Positions 35,065 through 45,378 are shown, counted from the stretch's first letter. The stretch: DNA of 64,000 nucleotides from Pseudoalteromonas undina (GCF_000238275.3 NZ_AHCF03000003.1:2232501-2296500); one strand, 5' to 3'. Notes: a model not told the origin generated them from the letters alone. Numbers and translations are program-made.

Positions 35065-36945
35065 TTAATCTTCAAAATAGGTGTAGCCTTCAAGCCCTGC
35101 ATTGAGCTCGGCTAAGTAACCTTCTTTACAGTGATCTGATACATCAAGTTCGTTAATTTGAGTGGCAAAGTTATCAGCTAATAACTCGCTATCATAATCA
35201 ACAAATTTTAATACATCCTTAACGCTGTCACCTTTGATGGCATTGGTTAATACATACCCTTGCTCATTAAGCTCAACATGAACTGAATCGGTATCACCAA
35301 ATAGGTTATGTAAGTCACCTAAAATCTCTTGGTATGCCCCTACCATAAACATCGCAATATGATACTGCTGACCTTGTGTATATTCAGGAATAGGTAAACT
35401 GGTTTCAATTCCTGCACCTTCAACGTACTCACGTATTTGCCCGTCAGAATCACAAGTAATGTCTTGGATAATAGCGCGCTGAGTAAGCGGCTGCGTTAGG
35501 TTTTCGATGGGCATAACCGGAAATAACTGCTGAATGCCCCACACATCGGGTAACGACTGAAATAATGAAAAATTCACAAACAGTTTATCAGCTAGTTTTT
35601 CGTTTAAATCATCCAGCACTTCGCGGTGAGCTCGTGCATTAGAGCTTAATGAAGCTCGAACGCGATGTAAAATAGTAAAGTAAAGCTGCTCTATTTTCGC
35701 CCACTCTAGCATGCTCACTAAACCATGTACGTATTGATCGTGTGCTTCACTAAATAAGTGCATTGCATCATGATAAATCTCTAATGCCATACGCGGGTTC
35801 AAACGTTGTAAACACTGCCACATTTCATCCAATACTAAGGCACTGTTTTTAACAGGTGGTTCTGGGTTTAAATGATTTGGCGCTTTTTCAACATCAATCA
35901 CATCGGTAATAAGCACCGCATGATGTGCAGTAAGAGCACGGCCAGATTCGGTAATAATTGCAGGGTGAGCTAAGTTATGTTGGTCGCACACCTCGGCAAA
36001 TGCATTTACTACATTACGCGCATATTCTTCGACTGTGTAGTTCATTGAGCAAGCACTACGTGAGCCTGAACCTTCGTAGTCAACGCCAAGCCCGCCACCC
36101 ACATCAACAGTATTGAGCGGTACACCGTATTGAGTTAATTCAGCAAAATGGCGAGCACATTCGCGCAAAGCACGATGAATATCGCGAATATTGGCAATTT
36201 GAGAACCAATATGAAAATGTACCATCTGCATTAAATGCAACTTGTTATGTTGCTTGAGCACTTCCACTGCACTGAGTACTTGTCCTGCAGTTAAGCCAAA
36301 CTTACCTTTTTCACCACCGGTATTTTGCCATTTACCTTTACCAACCGAATTTAAGCGAATGCGAATACCAATAGCAGGCTCAATACCTAAATTATCAATT
36401 TCTTCCAGCAGTGTGGTTAGCTCAGAGAGTTTTTCAACCACAATTTTAACGCTGTGCCCCATTGCTTGACCAATACAGGCTAAACGTAAAAATTCACTGT
36501 CTTTGTAGCCGTTACATACAATAGTAATAGGCTCTTTTGCCACACCTAAAATTGCCATTAGTTCAGGTTTAGAACCGGCTTCAAGCCCCACTAAACCACT
36601 TGGGTGTGCTAAAAGCTTACTTACTACAGAACGCTGTTGATTTACTTTTATAGGGTAAACACAGGTGTATTTACCATTATATTCACGGTTGCTTCGCGCT
36701 TGAGTAAACGCATTGGTGAGCGTATCTACACGGTTTTTTAAAATATCGGTAAAGCGCACCAATACTGGTAAGGTTAATCCTTGCTGTTTAAATTGCTCAG
36801 TAAGCTGGCTTAAAGAAATGGCAGGTTTTGTTTGGTCGCCATCCGGATAGGCTATCAATTCACCTTGTGCGTTAATATCAAAATAACCATCGCTCCAATG
36901 AGCAACATTGTATGTAGCACGTGCTGTTTCTAAACCCCAAGTCAT
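35065..36945 (-). CDS. speA: Biosynthetic arginine decarboxylase
   Basis: This PLP enzyme converts arginine to agmatine, the first step of the agmatine route to putrescine. The 626 residues compare with 658 in E. coli. The PLP lysine lies in YTCVYPIKVNQQRSVV (near 93-108). The phosphate-binding glycine stretch is VDVGGGLGVDYEGSGS, and the second-subunit active-site cysteine region is CDSDGQIREYVEG. It is divergent from speE across a 198-nt gap. Agmatinase and AdoMet decarboxylase genes are not in this window. Confidence 0.97.
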   Translation of the reverse strand: MTWGLETARATYNVAHWSDGYFDINAQGELIAYPDGDQTKPAISLSQLTEQFKQQGLTLPVLVRFTDILKNRVDTLTNAFTQARSNREYNGKYTCVYPIKVNQQRSVVSKLLAHPSGLVGLEAGSKPELMAILGVAKEPITIVCNGYKDSEFLRLACIGQAMGHSVKIVVEKLSELTTLLEEIDNLGIEPAIGIRIRLNSVGKGKWQNTGGEKGKFGLTAGQVLSAVEVLKQHNKLHLMQMVHFHIGSQIANIRDIHRALRECARHFAELTQYGVPLNTVDVGGGLGVDYEGSGSRSACSMNYTVEEYARNVVNAFAEVCDQHNLAHPAIITESGRALTAHHAVLITDVIDVEKAPNHLNPEPPVKNSALVLDEMWQCLQRLNPRMALEIYHDAMHLFSEAHDQYVHGLVSMLEWAKIEQLYFTILHRVRASLSSNARAHREVLDDLNEKLADKLFVNFSLFQSLPDVWGIQQLFPVMPIENLTQPLTQRAIIQDITCDSDGQIREYVEGAGIETSLPIPEYTQGQQYHIAMFMVGAYQEILGDLHNLFGDTDSVHVELNEQGYVLTNAIKGDSVKDVLKFVDYDSELLADNFATQINELDVSDHCKEGYLAELNAGLEGYTYFED

Positions 36946-37143
36946 GGCAACTCTTCTTTATTAAATTAGGTGTAAAGGGGCATTTTAATACGTCACTATC
37001 TGCTAAGCTAACAAAAATTGAACTTTCCCCTCTTTATAGCTAACTTTATTCGCTAAAGAGAGTAAAATTTGATTGAGCAATAGCCCAAGCACTGGCAGAA
37101 TTGCCTCCTTTTTTCATACTCAACCAAAAGTGTAACAACAACT

Positions 37144-38007
37144 ATGGCAAATTTAGATCAAAGTAAGTGGTTTACTGAAATTAGCGACCGCGATGGCAGC
37201 GCATTTTCATTACGTATTAACAAAAAGTTAGATGAAAAACAGTCTCCTTTTCAAAAAGTAGAAATGTTTGAAACCACAGACTTTGGTAATTTAATGATCA
37301 TTGATGGTTGCACTATGGTGAGTAGCCGTGAAAACTTTTTTTATCATGAAATGATCAGCCACCCAGCATTACTAGCACACCCAAACCCTAAAAATGTGGT
37401 TATTATTGGCGGCGGCGATTGCGGTACATTACGTGAAGTACTCAAGCACCCAAGTGTAGAAACTGTGACACAAATCGATATTGACGAAGTAGTTACCCAA
37501 ATGTCGTTAAAGTACTTCCCAGAGTTATGTGAATCAAATAACGATCCACGTGCCACTGTGATGTTTGACGATGGCATTAAATATATGCGCGAAGCAGCTG
37601 GTGAGTCTATTGATGTGGTGATTGTTGATGGAACTGATCCGGTAGGCCCTGGTGAGGGTTTATTTAACCATGCGTTTTATACTAGCTGTTTAAACGCACT
37701 TCGCCCTGGTGGAATACTCGTACAACAAAGTGAATCGCCATTAATGCATATGCCACTTCTGGTTGAAATGCGCGAAGCGATGCTAAGTGTTGGTTTTAAC
37801 GACTTGCAAACTCTTCCATTCCCACAACCTATTTATCCAAGTGGGTTGTGGTCGGTGACGCTAGCTCGCAAATCTGAAGTATTTAACGGTTTTAGAGAAG
37901 ACGGCGCAGCCATAATTGCTGAGCATAGTGAATACTACAATGGCGGCATTCATCACGGTGCACTCGCAACACCTAATTACATGAAACGCGCTTTTGACAA
38001 AAAATAA
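37144..38007 (+). CDS. speE: Polyamine aminopropyltransferase (spermidine synthase)
   Basis: It moves the aminopropyl group of decarboxylated AdoMet to putrescine, making spermidine. The 287 residues match E. coli SpeE (288). The N-terminal beta-hairpin domain is followed by the nucleotide-binding loop VVIIGGGDCGTLREVLKHPS (a Cys replaces the Gly of the usual GGGDG), the acidic QIDIDEVV and the catalytic Asp in VIVDGTDPVGPGEGLF. It sits divergently from speA, so the two polyamine steps may share control. A short hairpin follows the gene. Confidence 0.95.
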   Translation: MANLDQSKWFTEISDRDGSAFSLRINKKLDEKQSPFQKVEMFETTDFGNLMIIDGCTMVSSRENFFYHEMISHPALLAHPNPKNVVIIGGGDCGTLREVLKHPSVETVTQIDIDEVVTQMSLKYFPELCESNNDPRATVMFDDGIKYMREAAGESIDVVIVDGTDPVGPGEGLFNHAFYTSCLNALRPGGILVQQSESPLMHMPLLVEMREAMLSVGFNDLQTLPFPQPIYPSGLWSVTLARKSEVFNGFREDGAAIIAEHSEYYNGGIHHGALATPNYMKRAFDKK

Positions 38008-38026
38008 AAAGCCATTAATACAAAGT

Positions 38027-38053
38027 AGGGCTCACAAGAGCCCTTATCTGTTT
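38027..38053. terminator. Hairpin between convergent speE and barrel genes
   Basis: AGGGCTC (38027-38033), loop ACAA, GAGCCCT (38038-38044), then TATCTGTTTC. A modest bidirectional terminator for speE and the minus-strand gene ending at 38073. Confidence 0.55.
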
Positions 38054-38072
38054 CAATTTGTTATTCTTCCAA

Positions 38073-39296
38073 CTAAAACCGAAACTGAGCATTTAATGCT
38101 ATTTGCTGCTGCGATATTCTCGATGCTTTATTCATAGCTACTCGGTTATCTGCTTGGCTATGAAGCGCTGACCCCTCAACACCTATTTGCCATTGTGGTG
38201 TAAGCTGATAACGCCAAGTTGCTGTTAGTCCCTCGCCATGACTAGCATTAGGGTCAAACTTCCAATCGTCTTTGTCTGTCACCTCAAAATAATCGTAACG
38301 TACTGAGAAACGGTGGCGTTTTATTTTATGACTCAATAATGCAAAATGACTATAAAATCGAGTATCAACGCCGCGGTTTTGACCCATAGCCGTACCACCC
38401 GACATTATTTGGATAATTAATCGTGTTTTCGGTGTAAATTTATTTAGCCATGCGACACTTAAAAATCGAGTATCCCAGGCATATTGACCCGTATTATAAT
38501 TAAGAGCGCCAGGGTCACCATTGTTATCATAGTAGTACACTCGCAACTGAGACTTTTTTAAATAATCCCAATGTCCACCAACGTAATAACCAAATCGCCC
38601 ATCGACCTCTTCAAACGGTAAAACTTGGTTTGCTTGAAATTGTAACTGTGGAGTATTTAAAGACGCAACAGGCGCAAAAGCGAGAGCCTCATTAAGTGTT
38701 GTTTGGCGATCATGCAAAGCAAAGCCTCGCCAAGCGAGTAATGTCCCCGCAGGATCGTTACCTTTAAATGTCGCACCAACCAAACTAAAACTATGGGCAC
38801 TATTAAAATTACGGGCTGGGCGTTTAATTGTTGCTTCAACACCTAGCGTTCGCAGCTCTTCACCTACCCAAGAGTTAATTGCCGAATTGGTATAGTTATA
38901 TGCAGATAACCAGCCCATATCAGGGTTTTCTAATGACAATTGTGGATAAAAGCCACCCACTTTAATATGCCATTTATAATCACTGCGAACTAAAGGTTTA
39001 TATTGCAGATAAGCCTGACTAACCCCCAAGGTACTTTTTGGGTCTTGATATAAATTAACTACAGCATGGGCAGACCAACTAGAACTTATATCTGCACTTA
39101 AATCAATAATTCCCTGAGATAAAACCACACCTTGATTAGCCGCATCATGGCGATATAAACCAATTCCACCCTCTTGCCAGCTTAGTTGTGAATCAGCTTG
39201 CACTGCCCTTACTTGCAGCAAACCTTTAACTTGTGCGTTGGCTGAAAAAACACTCAACAAGCAAATAACAACGGCTAAGCCCAATAGACTATTCAT
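38073..39296 (-). CDS. Putative outer-membrane beta-barrel protein
   Basis: I do not recognise a named family. From the ATG at 39296 the protein has 407 residues, with a signal peptide (about 1-22, ending SANA). It has many alternating strands with aromatic ends (KWHIKVGGFYPQL, YYVGGHWDYLKKSQLRVYYY) and a C-terminal phenylalanine in ALNAQFRF, the outer-membrane insertion signal. Its start lies inside the end of the upstream gene (ATGAATAG), giving tight translational coupling to the cupredoxin-like protein. Together they may form an exported copper or redox module with a porin-like partner; this is inference. Confidence 0.72.
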   Translation of the reverse strand: MNSLLGLAVVICLLSVFSANAQVKGLLQVRAVQADSQLSWQEGGIGLYRHDAANQGVVLSQGIIDLSADISSSWSAHAVVNLYQDPKSTLGVSQAYLQYKPLVRSDYKWHIKVGGFYPQLSLENPDMGWLSAYNYTNSAINSWVGEELRTLGVEATIKRPARNFNSAHSFSLVGATFKGNDPAGTLLAWRGFALHDRQTTLNEALAFAPVASLNTPQLQFQANQVLPFEEVDGRFGYYVGGHWDYLKKSQLRVYYYDNNGDPGALNYNTGQYAWDTRFLSVAWLNKFTPKTRLIIQIMSGGTAMGQNRGVDTRFYSHFALLSHKIKRHRFSVRYDYFEVTDKDDWKFDPNASHGEGLTATWRYQLTPQWQIGVEGSALHSQADNRVAMNKASRISQQQIALNAQFRF

Positions 39297-39915
39297 AATC
39301 GTCAAACTCATCAACTTCAACCCTAATAGGCAAAGTTAGTTTTTGTTTTAACTGATAACTTAATTTATTGTTAGTTATAACAACTTCTTGCGACTCTATG
39401 TTGCTAATATCTCTAAAGCCTTCATGCCAAACATTTAGTTTATAGGCTCCATTTGGGATATCGAACGATGCAAGGCCCTGCTCATTGGTGATTGCATAAT
39501 ATGGGCTATCTACAACAACAATGTAACCCAACATCCAATCATGAATATTACAACCAAGCTCCACAACTCCTGTTTGTTCAAATGTAATTGGATCTTGTGG
39601 TTGTTCTCGATAAAGCTTTAATTCAAATGTTTTGCTTTTAGAAAATGAATACACGTGATGCATTATCGAGTCAGCATTAGGAAATTCAACTTGGCTGTTT
39701 TTTTCAACGACTAAGATATGTGGTGTAAATTGGCGATTTTTTTGTGTCATAGTGAAAAGTGATTTATTTATATTCACGCCAGAGGCTTGCTCTGGAGCTA
39801 ACCAAACAACAACATTTTCTTGAACTTTTTGGTTGTTATTATAAACAGTAACCGTTGCTGCACTACTCTTAAAAACAATGATACAACCTAAAATAGCGAG
39901 TAAAATTTTCAGCAT
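39289..39915 (-). CDS. Exported cupredoxin-like protein ('methylamine utilization' type)
   Basis: A 208-residue periplasmic protein with a signal peptide (about 1-19). A cupredoxin-like fold carries a possible copper site: His86/His87 in SIMHHVYSFS, then Cys122, His125 and Met128 in VVELGCNIHDWMLGYIVVVD. This is the H-C-H-M set of blue copper proteins. A carboxypeptidase-regulatory-like segment follows (SFDIPNGAYKLNVWHEGF). Databases often label such proteins methylamine utilization proteins without support. It is coupled to the barrel gene by an 8-nt overlap. Confidence 0.8.
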   Translation of the reverse strand: MLKILLAILGCIIVFKSSAATVTVYNNNQKVQENVVVWLAPEQASGVNINKSLFTMTQKNRQFTPHILVVEKNSQVEFPNADSIMHHVYSFSKSKTFELKLYREQPQDPITFEQTGVVELGCNIHDWMLGYIVVVDSPYYAITNEQGLASFDIPNGAYKLNVWHEGFRDISNIESQEVVITNNKLSYQLKQKLTLPIRVEVDEFDDYE

Positions 39916-40007
39916 ATTTTCTTCTTGTTAAATTCTTTTTATTTATTATAGAACTAATTACATAAAGTTTTGCAGATTAATTAACACACTCTTTTTTAGC
40001 TAATTAA

Positions 40008-40037
40008 TTGAATACGTATGCAGCTATCTCGTAATAG
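40008..40037 (+). promoter_or_regulatory. Candidate promoter of the GH97 gene
   Basis: TTGAAT (40008-40013), an 18-bp spacer and TAATAG (40032-40037) give a moderate sigma-70 match about 50 nt before the start codon. The motif was found by eye only. Confidence 0.35.
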
Positions 40038-40089
40038 TGTGTTCATCACTTTATGCTCATAACCTACGGTTTGACATCAAGGACACACA

Positions 40090-42132
40090 ATGAGATTACC
40101 TTTACTACTAGTTGCTTTACTTGCAAGCAGTGCTTTTGCAAAAGAAGCCACGCTGAAATCACCTGATCAAAAAATTAAAATTACCATTTCTGATCAATCA
40201 TCATCCCCTCATTACTCTATTAGCTTTAATGGTAAGCCTGTTATTGAGCAGTCACGCTTAGGTTTTAGGTTTAAAAGCCAAGCACCATTTGATGACGGTT
40301 TTGTTATTAGTGAAGTAACTCGTTCACAAACCGATAGCCAATGGCAGCAACCTTGGGGAGAGCGTCAAACCGTTGTTGATAAGCACAATGAAATTGCCGT
40401 TACCTTCAATAAACCTGCGCCCCACGCTGGCACATACACTGTACGATTTAAAGCCTTTGATAGCGGTGTAGGTTTTCGCTATGAAGTCCCTAAGCAAGCC
40501 GGTTTTGAACAAACTGAAATTACTAAAGAACTGACCGAATTTGCTATTGCCGCAAAAGATAAAACCACCGCATGGTGGATACCTGCTCGCGGTTGGAACC
40601 GTTATGAATATGTCTATAACACTACAGACTTACAAGATGCTGCACTTGTTCATACCCCTTTTACCTTTAAAAATGGTAACGGTGTACATGTCAGCATTCA
40701 TGAAGCAGCTCTGGTAGATTATGCAGGGATGGTGCTTAACCAGCGTCGCCCAGGTACGTTTAGTGCCGATTTAACACCGTGGTCTGATGGCATTGCGGTT
40801 AAGAAGCGCGGCGCATTCAATACTCCTTGGCGCACCATTCAAATAGGTGAGCGAGCGATAGACTTAGTTAATTCAGATATTATTTTAAACCTGAATGAGC
40901 CAAATAAACTCGGTGATGTGTCGTGGGTTAAACCAGGTAAATATGTAGGTATTTGGTGGGGAATGCACATCAATGAAACAACTTGGGGCAGTGGCGAAAA
41001 ACACGGTGCCACCACAAAAAATACTAAATACTATATGGACTTTGCCGCTGAGTATGGCTTTGACGGCGTATTAGTTGAAGGTTGGAACACAGGTTGGGAT
41101 GGCGACTGGTTTTATAATGGTGATGTATTTAGCTTTACTCAGCCTTATGACGATTTCGATATTGCAGCGCTTACACAGTACGGTAAAGAAAAAGGGGTGC
41201 AGTTAATTGGTCATCATGAAACCTCTGGCAATGTTAGTAATTATCGCGACCAAATGGAAGATGCTTTTGCGCTTTACGAAAAATCAAATGTAAGCCAAAT
41301 AAAAACTGGTTATGTGGCCGATGGTGGCAATATAAAACGCATAGATGAAAACGGCATTGCCCGCTTTGAATGGCATGACGGCCAATTTATGGTAAATGAA
41401 TACTTACATAACATTAAACTTGCCGCTAAATACAAGCTAAGCATCAACACCCATGAACCAATAAAAGACACGGGTCTGCGCCGCACTTACCCTAACTGGA
41501 TTGCCCGTGAAGGTGCGCGTGGTCAAGAGTTTAACGCATGGGGCACACCGCCCAATCCACCAGAACACATTCCCATGCTTGCCTTTACGCGTATGCTGGC
41601 AGGACCAATGGACTTTACCCCAGGTATTTTTGATATGAGCTTTAATGGCTTAGGGGACGAGACAAATCGCCCACAAACAACACTGGCAAAGCAATTAGCA
41701 TTGTATGTGGTGATGTATAGCCCAATTCAAATGGCGGCGGATTTACCACGGAATTATTTAGCTAAACCCGATGCTTTTCAATTTATTCAAGACGTACCAA
41801 CCGATTGGCAACAAAGTATTGCGCTTGATGGCGAAGTAGGCGACTTTATTGTATTTGCACGCAAAGAGCGCAAGCGCGATAACTATTCAGGGAACGATTG
41901 GTACTTAGGTGCAGTTACCGATGAAAATGCCCGCACCATTGAGGTTAAACTCGACTTTTTAGATAAAGATAAACAGTTTGAAGCGCAAATCTACCAAGAC
42001 GGTAAAAACGCTGAGTGGAAGAACAATCCTTATGATTTAAGCATTGAAAAACGTACTGTTACCGCAAATGATAAACTCACATTAAAATTGGCCACCAGTG
42101 GCGGTACAGCCATTCGTTTTAAAGCCCTCTAG
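40090..42132 (+). CDS. Glycoside hydrolase family 97 (alpha-glucosidase type)
   Basis: A 680-residue exported enzyme with a signal peptide (MRLPLLLVALLASSAFA). The N-terminal super-beta-sandwich covers about 20-275, and the barrel starts near KYVGIWWGMHINETTWGSGE. Glutamates E456 (THEP), E474 (AREG) and E480 (GQEFNAW) have the spacing of Glu508, Glu526 and Glu532 in Bacteroides SusB, the calcium ligands and catalytic acid. That points to the inverting alpha-glucosidase branch. It stands alone, without TonB-dependent receptor or other starch genes beside it. Confidence 0.92.
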   Translation: MRLPLLLVALLASSAFAKEATLKSPDQKIKITISDQSSSPHYSISFNGKPVIEQSRLGFRFKSQAPFDDGFVISEVTRSQTDSQWQQPWGERQTVVDKHNEIAVTFNKPAPHAGTYTVRFKAFDSGVGFRYEVPKQAGFEQTEITKELTEFAIAAKDKTTAWWIPARGWNRYEYVYNTTDLQDAALVHTPFTFKNGNGVHVSIHEAALVDYAGMVLNQRRPGTFSADLTPWSDGIAVKKRGAFNTPWRTIQIGERAIDLVNSDIILNLNEPNKLGDVSWVKPGKYVGIWWGMHINETTWGSGEKHGATTKNTKYYMDFAAEYGFDGVLVEGWNTGWDGDWFYNGDVFSFTQPYDDFDIAALTQYGKEKGVQLIGHHETSGNVSNYRDQMEDAFALYEKSNVSQIKTGYVADGGNIKRIDENGIARFEWHDGQFMVNEYLHNIKLAAKYKLSINTHEPIKDTGLRRTYPNWIAREGARGQEFNAWGTPPNPPEHIPMLAFTRMLAGPMDFTPGIFDMSFNGLGDETNRPQTTLAKQLALYVVMYSPIQMAADLPRNYLAKPDAFQFIQDVPTDWQQSIALDGEVGDFIVFARKERKRDNYSGNDWYLGAVTDENARTIEVKLDFLDKDKQFEAQIYQDGKNAEWKNNPYDLSIEKRTVTANDKLTLKLATSGGTAIRFKAL

Positions 42133-42160
42133 TAGTTAATCTGAACTCTAGATAATAAAT

Positions 42161-42192
42161 TAACGCTATCTGCAACCATGCAGATAGCGTTA
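42161..42192. terminator. Bidirectional terminator between GH97 and envZ
   Basis: TAACGCTATCTGC (42161-42173) and GCAGATAGCGTTA (42180-42192) form a perfect 13-bp stem with loop AACCAT. It serves two convergent genes, and its right arm ends at the base next to the envZ stop codon. Confidence 0.75.
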
Positions 42193-43506
42193 TTAGCTTG
42201 GATTAGTAACCTTTATCGGTAGGTATATTTGCGCACTTAAACCACCTTCAGGGCGATTAGAGAGCACGACCTTGCCGCCATGCATATCGATAATACGCTT
42301 AATAATTGCAAGGCCTAGGCCGCTACCTTCACTACCGCGAGCTGCATCACCTTGTTTAAACGGTTCAAATACTGACTCCAACTCGCTTTCAGGAATACCC
42401 GGACCACTATCGTTGACCGCAATAACCACATATTTTTTATTGGAATTAAAATAACTGAGTACTTCAATATCACCCTCTGAGTAGCGTAGTGCATTTTCTA
42501 TCATATTGGTCACTACTCGCTTAATCGCGACACTACTTATGGGAATTTTTCCAATATTAGGATTCGGTTTAAACGTGATCACCCGTTGATGCTTAAGCTC
42601 ACTTTGTACGACTTCACCAAGGAGCGCATTAATATCTTCGCAGGTTTGTTCTTCACGTTTATGATGGCGTAAATATTCGATAAATTGATCGATAATGCCA
42701 TTCATATCTTCAATATCGTAAATAATGCCTTCACGTAAATAATCATCTTCATCAACCATCATTTCTGTGGCTAAACGAATACGCGTAAGCGGTGTGCGTA
42801 AATCATGAGAAACACCGGCCATAAGTAATCGACGGTCGTTTTCAAGGGCAGCAATACCTCGCGACATTTGATTAAAGGCGCGCGTTACCTCAATAACCTC
42901 ACTCGACCCTTGCTCTTGTAACTTGGTACTAAAGTCGCCTACCCCTACTTTTATCGCAGCTTGTTGTAATGCTTTTAGTGGTCGGTTCAAATGCCTGGCA
43001 AATAACCAACCTCCTAGTACACTTAAAAAGCCGATACTAGAAAGATAAAAGGTTAAAAACTCAAGGTTACTTTCTTTAAATCCGGTGAGCGGCACTTTGA
43101 CCCAATAACCCGGCGCCTGCGGGGCTTCTACCCAATAAATAAGCGGATCAGTTTGACTAATGCGCACCCGAGAAAAGCCATTTAATTGCTCAGACATACT
43201 ACGCGATAGCCCAGAATACTCACGACTTTGGCCTAAACCATGACGCATAGCTTCACGCTGAGTCATTACTTCAATGCCGGTTATTTCAAAAAACTTCTCA
43301 GAGACTTCATCGGTGACTTCAACGCCATCTTCCCAATCAATAAACACGGTTTTAATTTGCTTAGCCAGCATTAAATTAACTTGTTCAATGGTGGGTTTAA
43401 CTACATATAAACTTACCGTGACGTAGGAAACTATTTGGTTAATAAGCAGCAAAGCGGCAACCAAAAATACGGTTTGTCCAAACGCACTACGCGGAAACAT
43501 TCCCAT
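42193..43506 (-). CDS. envZ: Two-component sensor histidine kinase EnvZ
   Basis: EnvZ senses osmotic conditions and controls OmpR by phosphorylation. The 437 residues (450 in E. coli) have two membrane helices (about 11-31 and 150-170), a periplasmic loop, HAMP near 170-225, the phospho-acceptor His234 in [20 protein letters not shown]-box IENALRY, and G boxes NDSGPGIPE and GSGLGLAII. It starts 5 nt after ompR in the standard ompB operon. Confidence 0.95.
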   Translation of the reverse strand: MGMFPRSAFGQTVFLVAALLLINQIVSYVTVSLYVVKPTIEQVNLMLAKQIKTVFIDWEDGVEVTDEVSEKFFEITGIEVMTQREAMRHGLGQSREYSGLSRSMSEQLNGFSRVRISQTDPLIYWVEAPQAPGYWVKVPLTGFKESNLEFLTFYLSSIGFLSVLGGWLFARHLNRPLKALQQAAIKVGVGDFSTKLQEQGSSEVIEVTRAFNQMSRGIAALENDRRLLMAGVSHDLRTPLTRIRLATEMMVDEDDYLREGIIYDIEDMNGIIDQFIEYLRHHKREEQTCEDINALLGEVVQSELKHQRVITFKPNPNIGKIPISSVAIKRVVTNMIENALRYSEGDIEVLSYFNSNKKYVVIAVNDSGPGIPESELESVFEPFKQGDAARGSEGSGLGLAIIKRIIDMHGGKVVLSNRPEGGLSAQIYLPIKVTNPS

Positions 43507-43511
43507 AATGA

Positions 43512-44231
43512 TTACTTTTCACCGTCAGGAACAAATACATAACCTAAACCCCATACCGTTTGAATATAGCGTGGGTTAGCGGCATCGACTTCGATCATTC
43601 TACGAAGACGTGATACTTGAACATCAATACTGCGCTCAAGCGCACTGTAGTCTCGCCCTCTAGCTAAGTTCATTAATTTATCACGACTTAATGGCTCACG
43701 CGGGTGAGACACTAACGCTTTTAACACCGCAAATTCACCACTGGTGAGTGACACCGTGTTATCGCCTTCACTCATTTCGCGGGTGGCTAAATTTAGGGTA
43801 AATTTACCAAACGCAATTAAGTTCTCCTCAGCTGAAGGCGCCCCTGGTACTTCTTTTGATTGGCGACGTAAAATGGCTTTTATGCGCGCTAATAGCTCGC
43901 GAGGATTAAACGGTTTCGGAATATAATCGTCAGCGCCGAGTTCTAGGCCAATAATGCGGTCTACTTCATCGCCTTTGGCGGTCAGCATAACAATAGGAAT
44001 TTGGTTTTCTTTTTGGCGTAAACGTCTGCAAATAGAAAGCCCATCTTCGCCGGGCAGCATTAAATCAAGCACCATTAGATGAAAGTTTTCACGCTCAATT
44101 AGTCTATCCATTTGCTCTGAATCAGCAGCTGTTCTCACAATAAACCCTTGCTCTACCAAATAACGTTCCAGCAAACTACGCAAACGTTTATCGTCATCAA
44201 CCACCAATACTTTTACTGTCTCTTGTCCCAT
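43512..44231 (-). CDS. ompR: Response regulator OmpR
   Basis: OmpR activates or represses porin and other envelope genes when phosphorylated. The 239 residues equal the E. coli length. The receiver domain has [16 protein letters not shown], phospho-acceptor Asp56 in [12 protein letters not shown], and the lysine in [11 protein letters not shown]. The winged-helix domain (about 135-235) includes [20 protein letters not shown] and RLRRMIEVD. It is first in the operon with envZ and divergent from greB, as in E. coli. Confidence 0.97.
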   Translation of the reverse strand: MGQETVKVLVVDDDKRLRSLLERYLVEQGFIVRTAADSEQMDRLIERENFHLMVLDLMLPGEDGLSICRRLRQKENQIPIVMLTAKGDEVDRIIGLELGADDYIPKPFNPRELLARIKAILRRQSKEVPGAPSAEENLIAFGKFTLNLATREMSEGDNTVSLTSGEFAVLKALVSHPREPLSRDKLMNLARGRDYSALERSIDVQVSRLRRMIEVDAANPRYIQTVWGLGYVFVPDGEK

Positions 44232-44390
44232 AATCTGTTGCTTATTTTTATAATTTATTAATCGTTAATATAAATGAAAAACTTAATAATAAAAAACTAA
44301 TTAAGTGCTTAGATTGTTACTGAACATTTCAAATTCATTGATAGCTATTTTATCTCGACAAGCTGCCTTTATTTTAATACCTTGCCACTC

Positions 44391-44888
44391 ATGAAGATTA
44401 AACAAGAACTCAGCGTGAAAACAAACTTAATTACTCGCGAAGGTTATTTACAATTGCAGCAAGAACATGATCATCTTTGGAATGAAAAACGTCCAGAAGT
44501 GACTAAAATTGTGAGTTGGGCTGCTAGCCTAGGTGATCGCTCTGAAAACGCAGACTATCAGTACAACAAACGTTTACTACGTCAAATTGACCGTCGTGTT
44601 CGCTATTTACGAAAACGCATCCCCGATTTAAAAATTGTTGACTACTCACCCGTACAAGACGGCAAAGTTTTTTTTGGAGCGTGGGTAGAAATAGAAAACG
44701 AGGCCGGTGAGTGTAAAAATTTTAGAATTGTCGGCCCCGATGAAATTTATGATCGCAACGACTATATTTCTATCGATTCACCAATGGCTCGAGCGCTATT
44801 AAAAAAACAAGTAGACGATGATTTTGAGGTCATGACTCCGCAAGGTGCTAAGCAGTGGTACGTAAATAACATTACCTATCAAAAATGA
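44391..44888 (+). CDS. greB: Transcription elongation factor GreB
   Basis: GreB enters the secondary channel of stalled RNA polymerase and stimulates cleavage of the backtracked RNA. The coiled coil holds the acidic tip in AASLGDRSENADYQYNKRLL, and the C-terminal FKBP-like domain ends SIDSPMARALLKK and WYVNNITY. The ATG at 44391 gives 165 residues. A GTG at 44415 would give VKTNLITREGY, the E. coli-like start and about 157 residues, so the true start is uncertain. The gene is divergent from ompR. Confidence 0.95.
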   Translation: MKIKQELSVKTNLITREGYLQLQQEHDHLWNEKRPEVTKIVSWAASLGDRSENADYQYNKRLLRQIDRRVRYLRKRIPDLKIVDYSPVQDGKVFFGAWVEIENEAGECKNFRIVGPDEIYDRNDYISIDSPMARALLKKQVDDDFEVMTPQGAKQWYVNNITYQK

Positions 44889-45012
44889 CAGCGCTTAGTT
44901 TTGATTCAGATCATATTAACTTTTTATTGTTTATATTATCTGAGTAAGCTATAACTAAAGTTACTCAAGTAATGTTGTATTAACTCGAGAGTAGTTAATT
45001 AAGGTCACCATT

Positions 45013-45318
45013 ATGTCAAACATAACAGCGCGCATATTACAAAATGCCCTCGTGTTTGCACTCTTTATGAGTGTGAGTTTGACATTACATGGCGCACCTA
45101 AAAATAACAAACTTGATGCTGGTTTTGCTCCAGCTGAATTTATTGTTTGTGACTCCCCTGACCAAGCAAACCTCGACACCGATTTAGATTCTCATGTTGG
45201 TGTTATTGCGCTTAGAGAAATCCAACCACTTCCTTTAGCGTTTTTCTTTCATTATGAAAGTCGATTTTTAGCCACTGCCTACAGTCATGCAAACCCGCGA
45301 GCGCCACCCGTTATTTAA
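45013..45318 (+). CDS. Small exported or membrane-anchored protein, unknown
   Basis: I do not recognise this 101-residue protein. It has an N-terminal hydrophobic segment (NALVFALFMSVSLTLHGAP, 11-29) that may be a signal peptide cleaved near HGA. The rest is acidic (ANLDTDLDSHVG) and ends with a hydrophobic-aromatic patch (LPLAFFFHYESRFLATAY). AAGGTCACC is the ribosome site. It lies between greB and a CBS protein gene, 60 nt upstream of the latter, in a place where E. coli has nothing. Confidence 0.55.
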   Translation: MSNITARILQNALVFALFMSVSLTLHGAPKNNKLDAGFAPAEFIVCDSPDQANLDTDLDSHVGVIALREIQPLPLAFFFHYESRFLATAYSHANPRAPPVI

Positions 45319-45378
45319 TTTAATAACTTGCTTTTAAACATTATTAAATTTGTATAACTATTTATTTAGGTGGATATT

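Noticed and set aside
39289..39915. A role in methylamine use for the cupredoxin-like protein
   Set aside because: The label is a database habit; no methylamine dehydrogenase genes are present.
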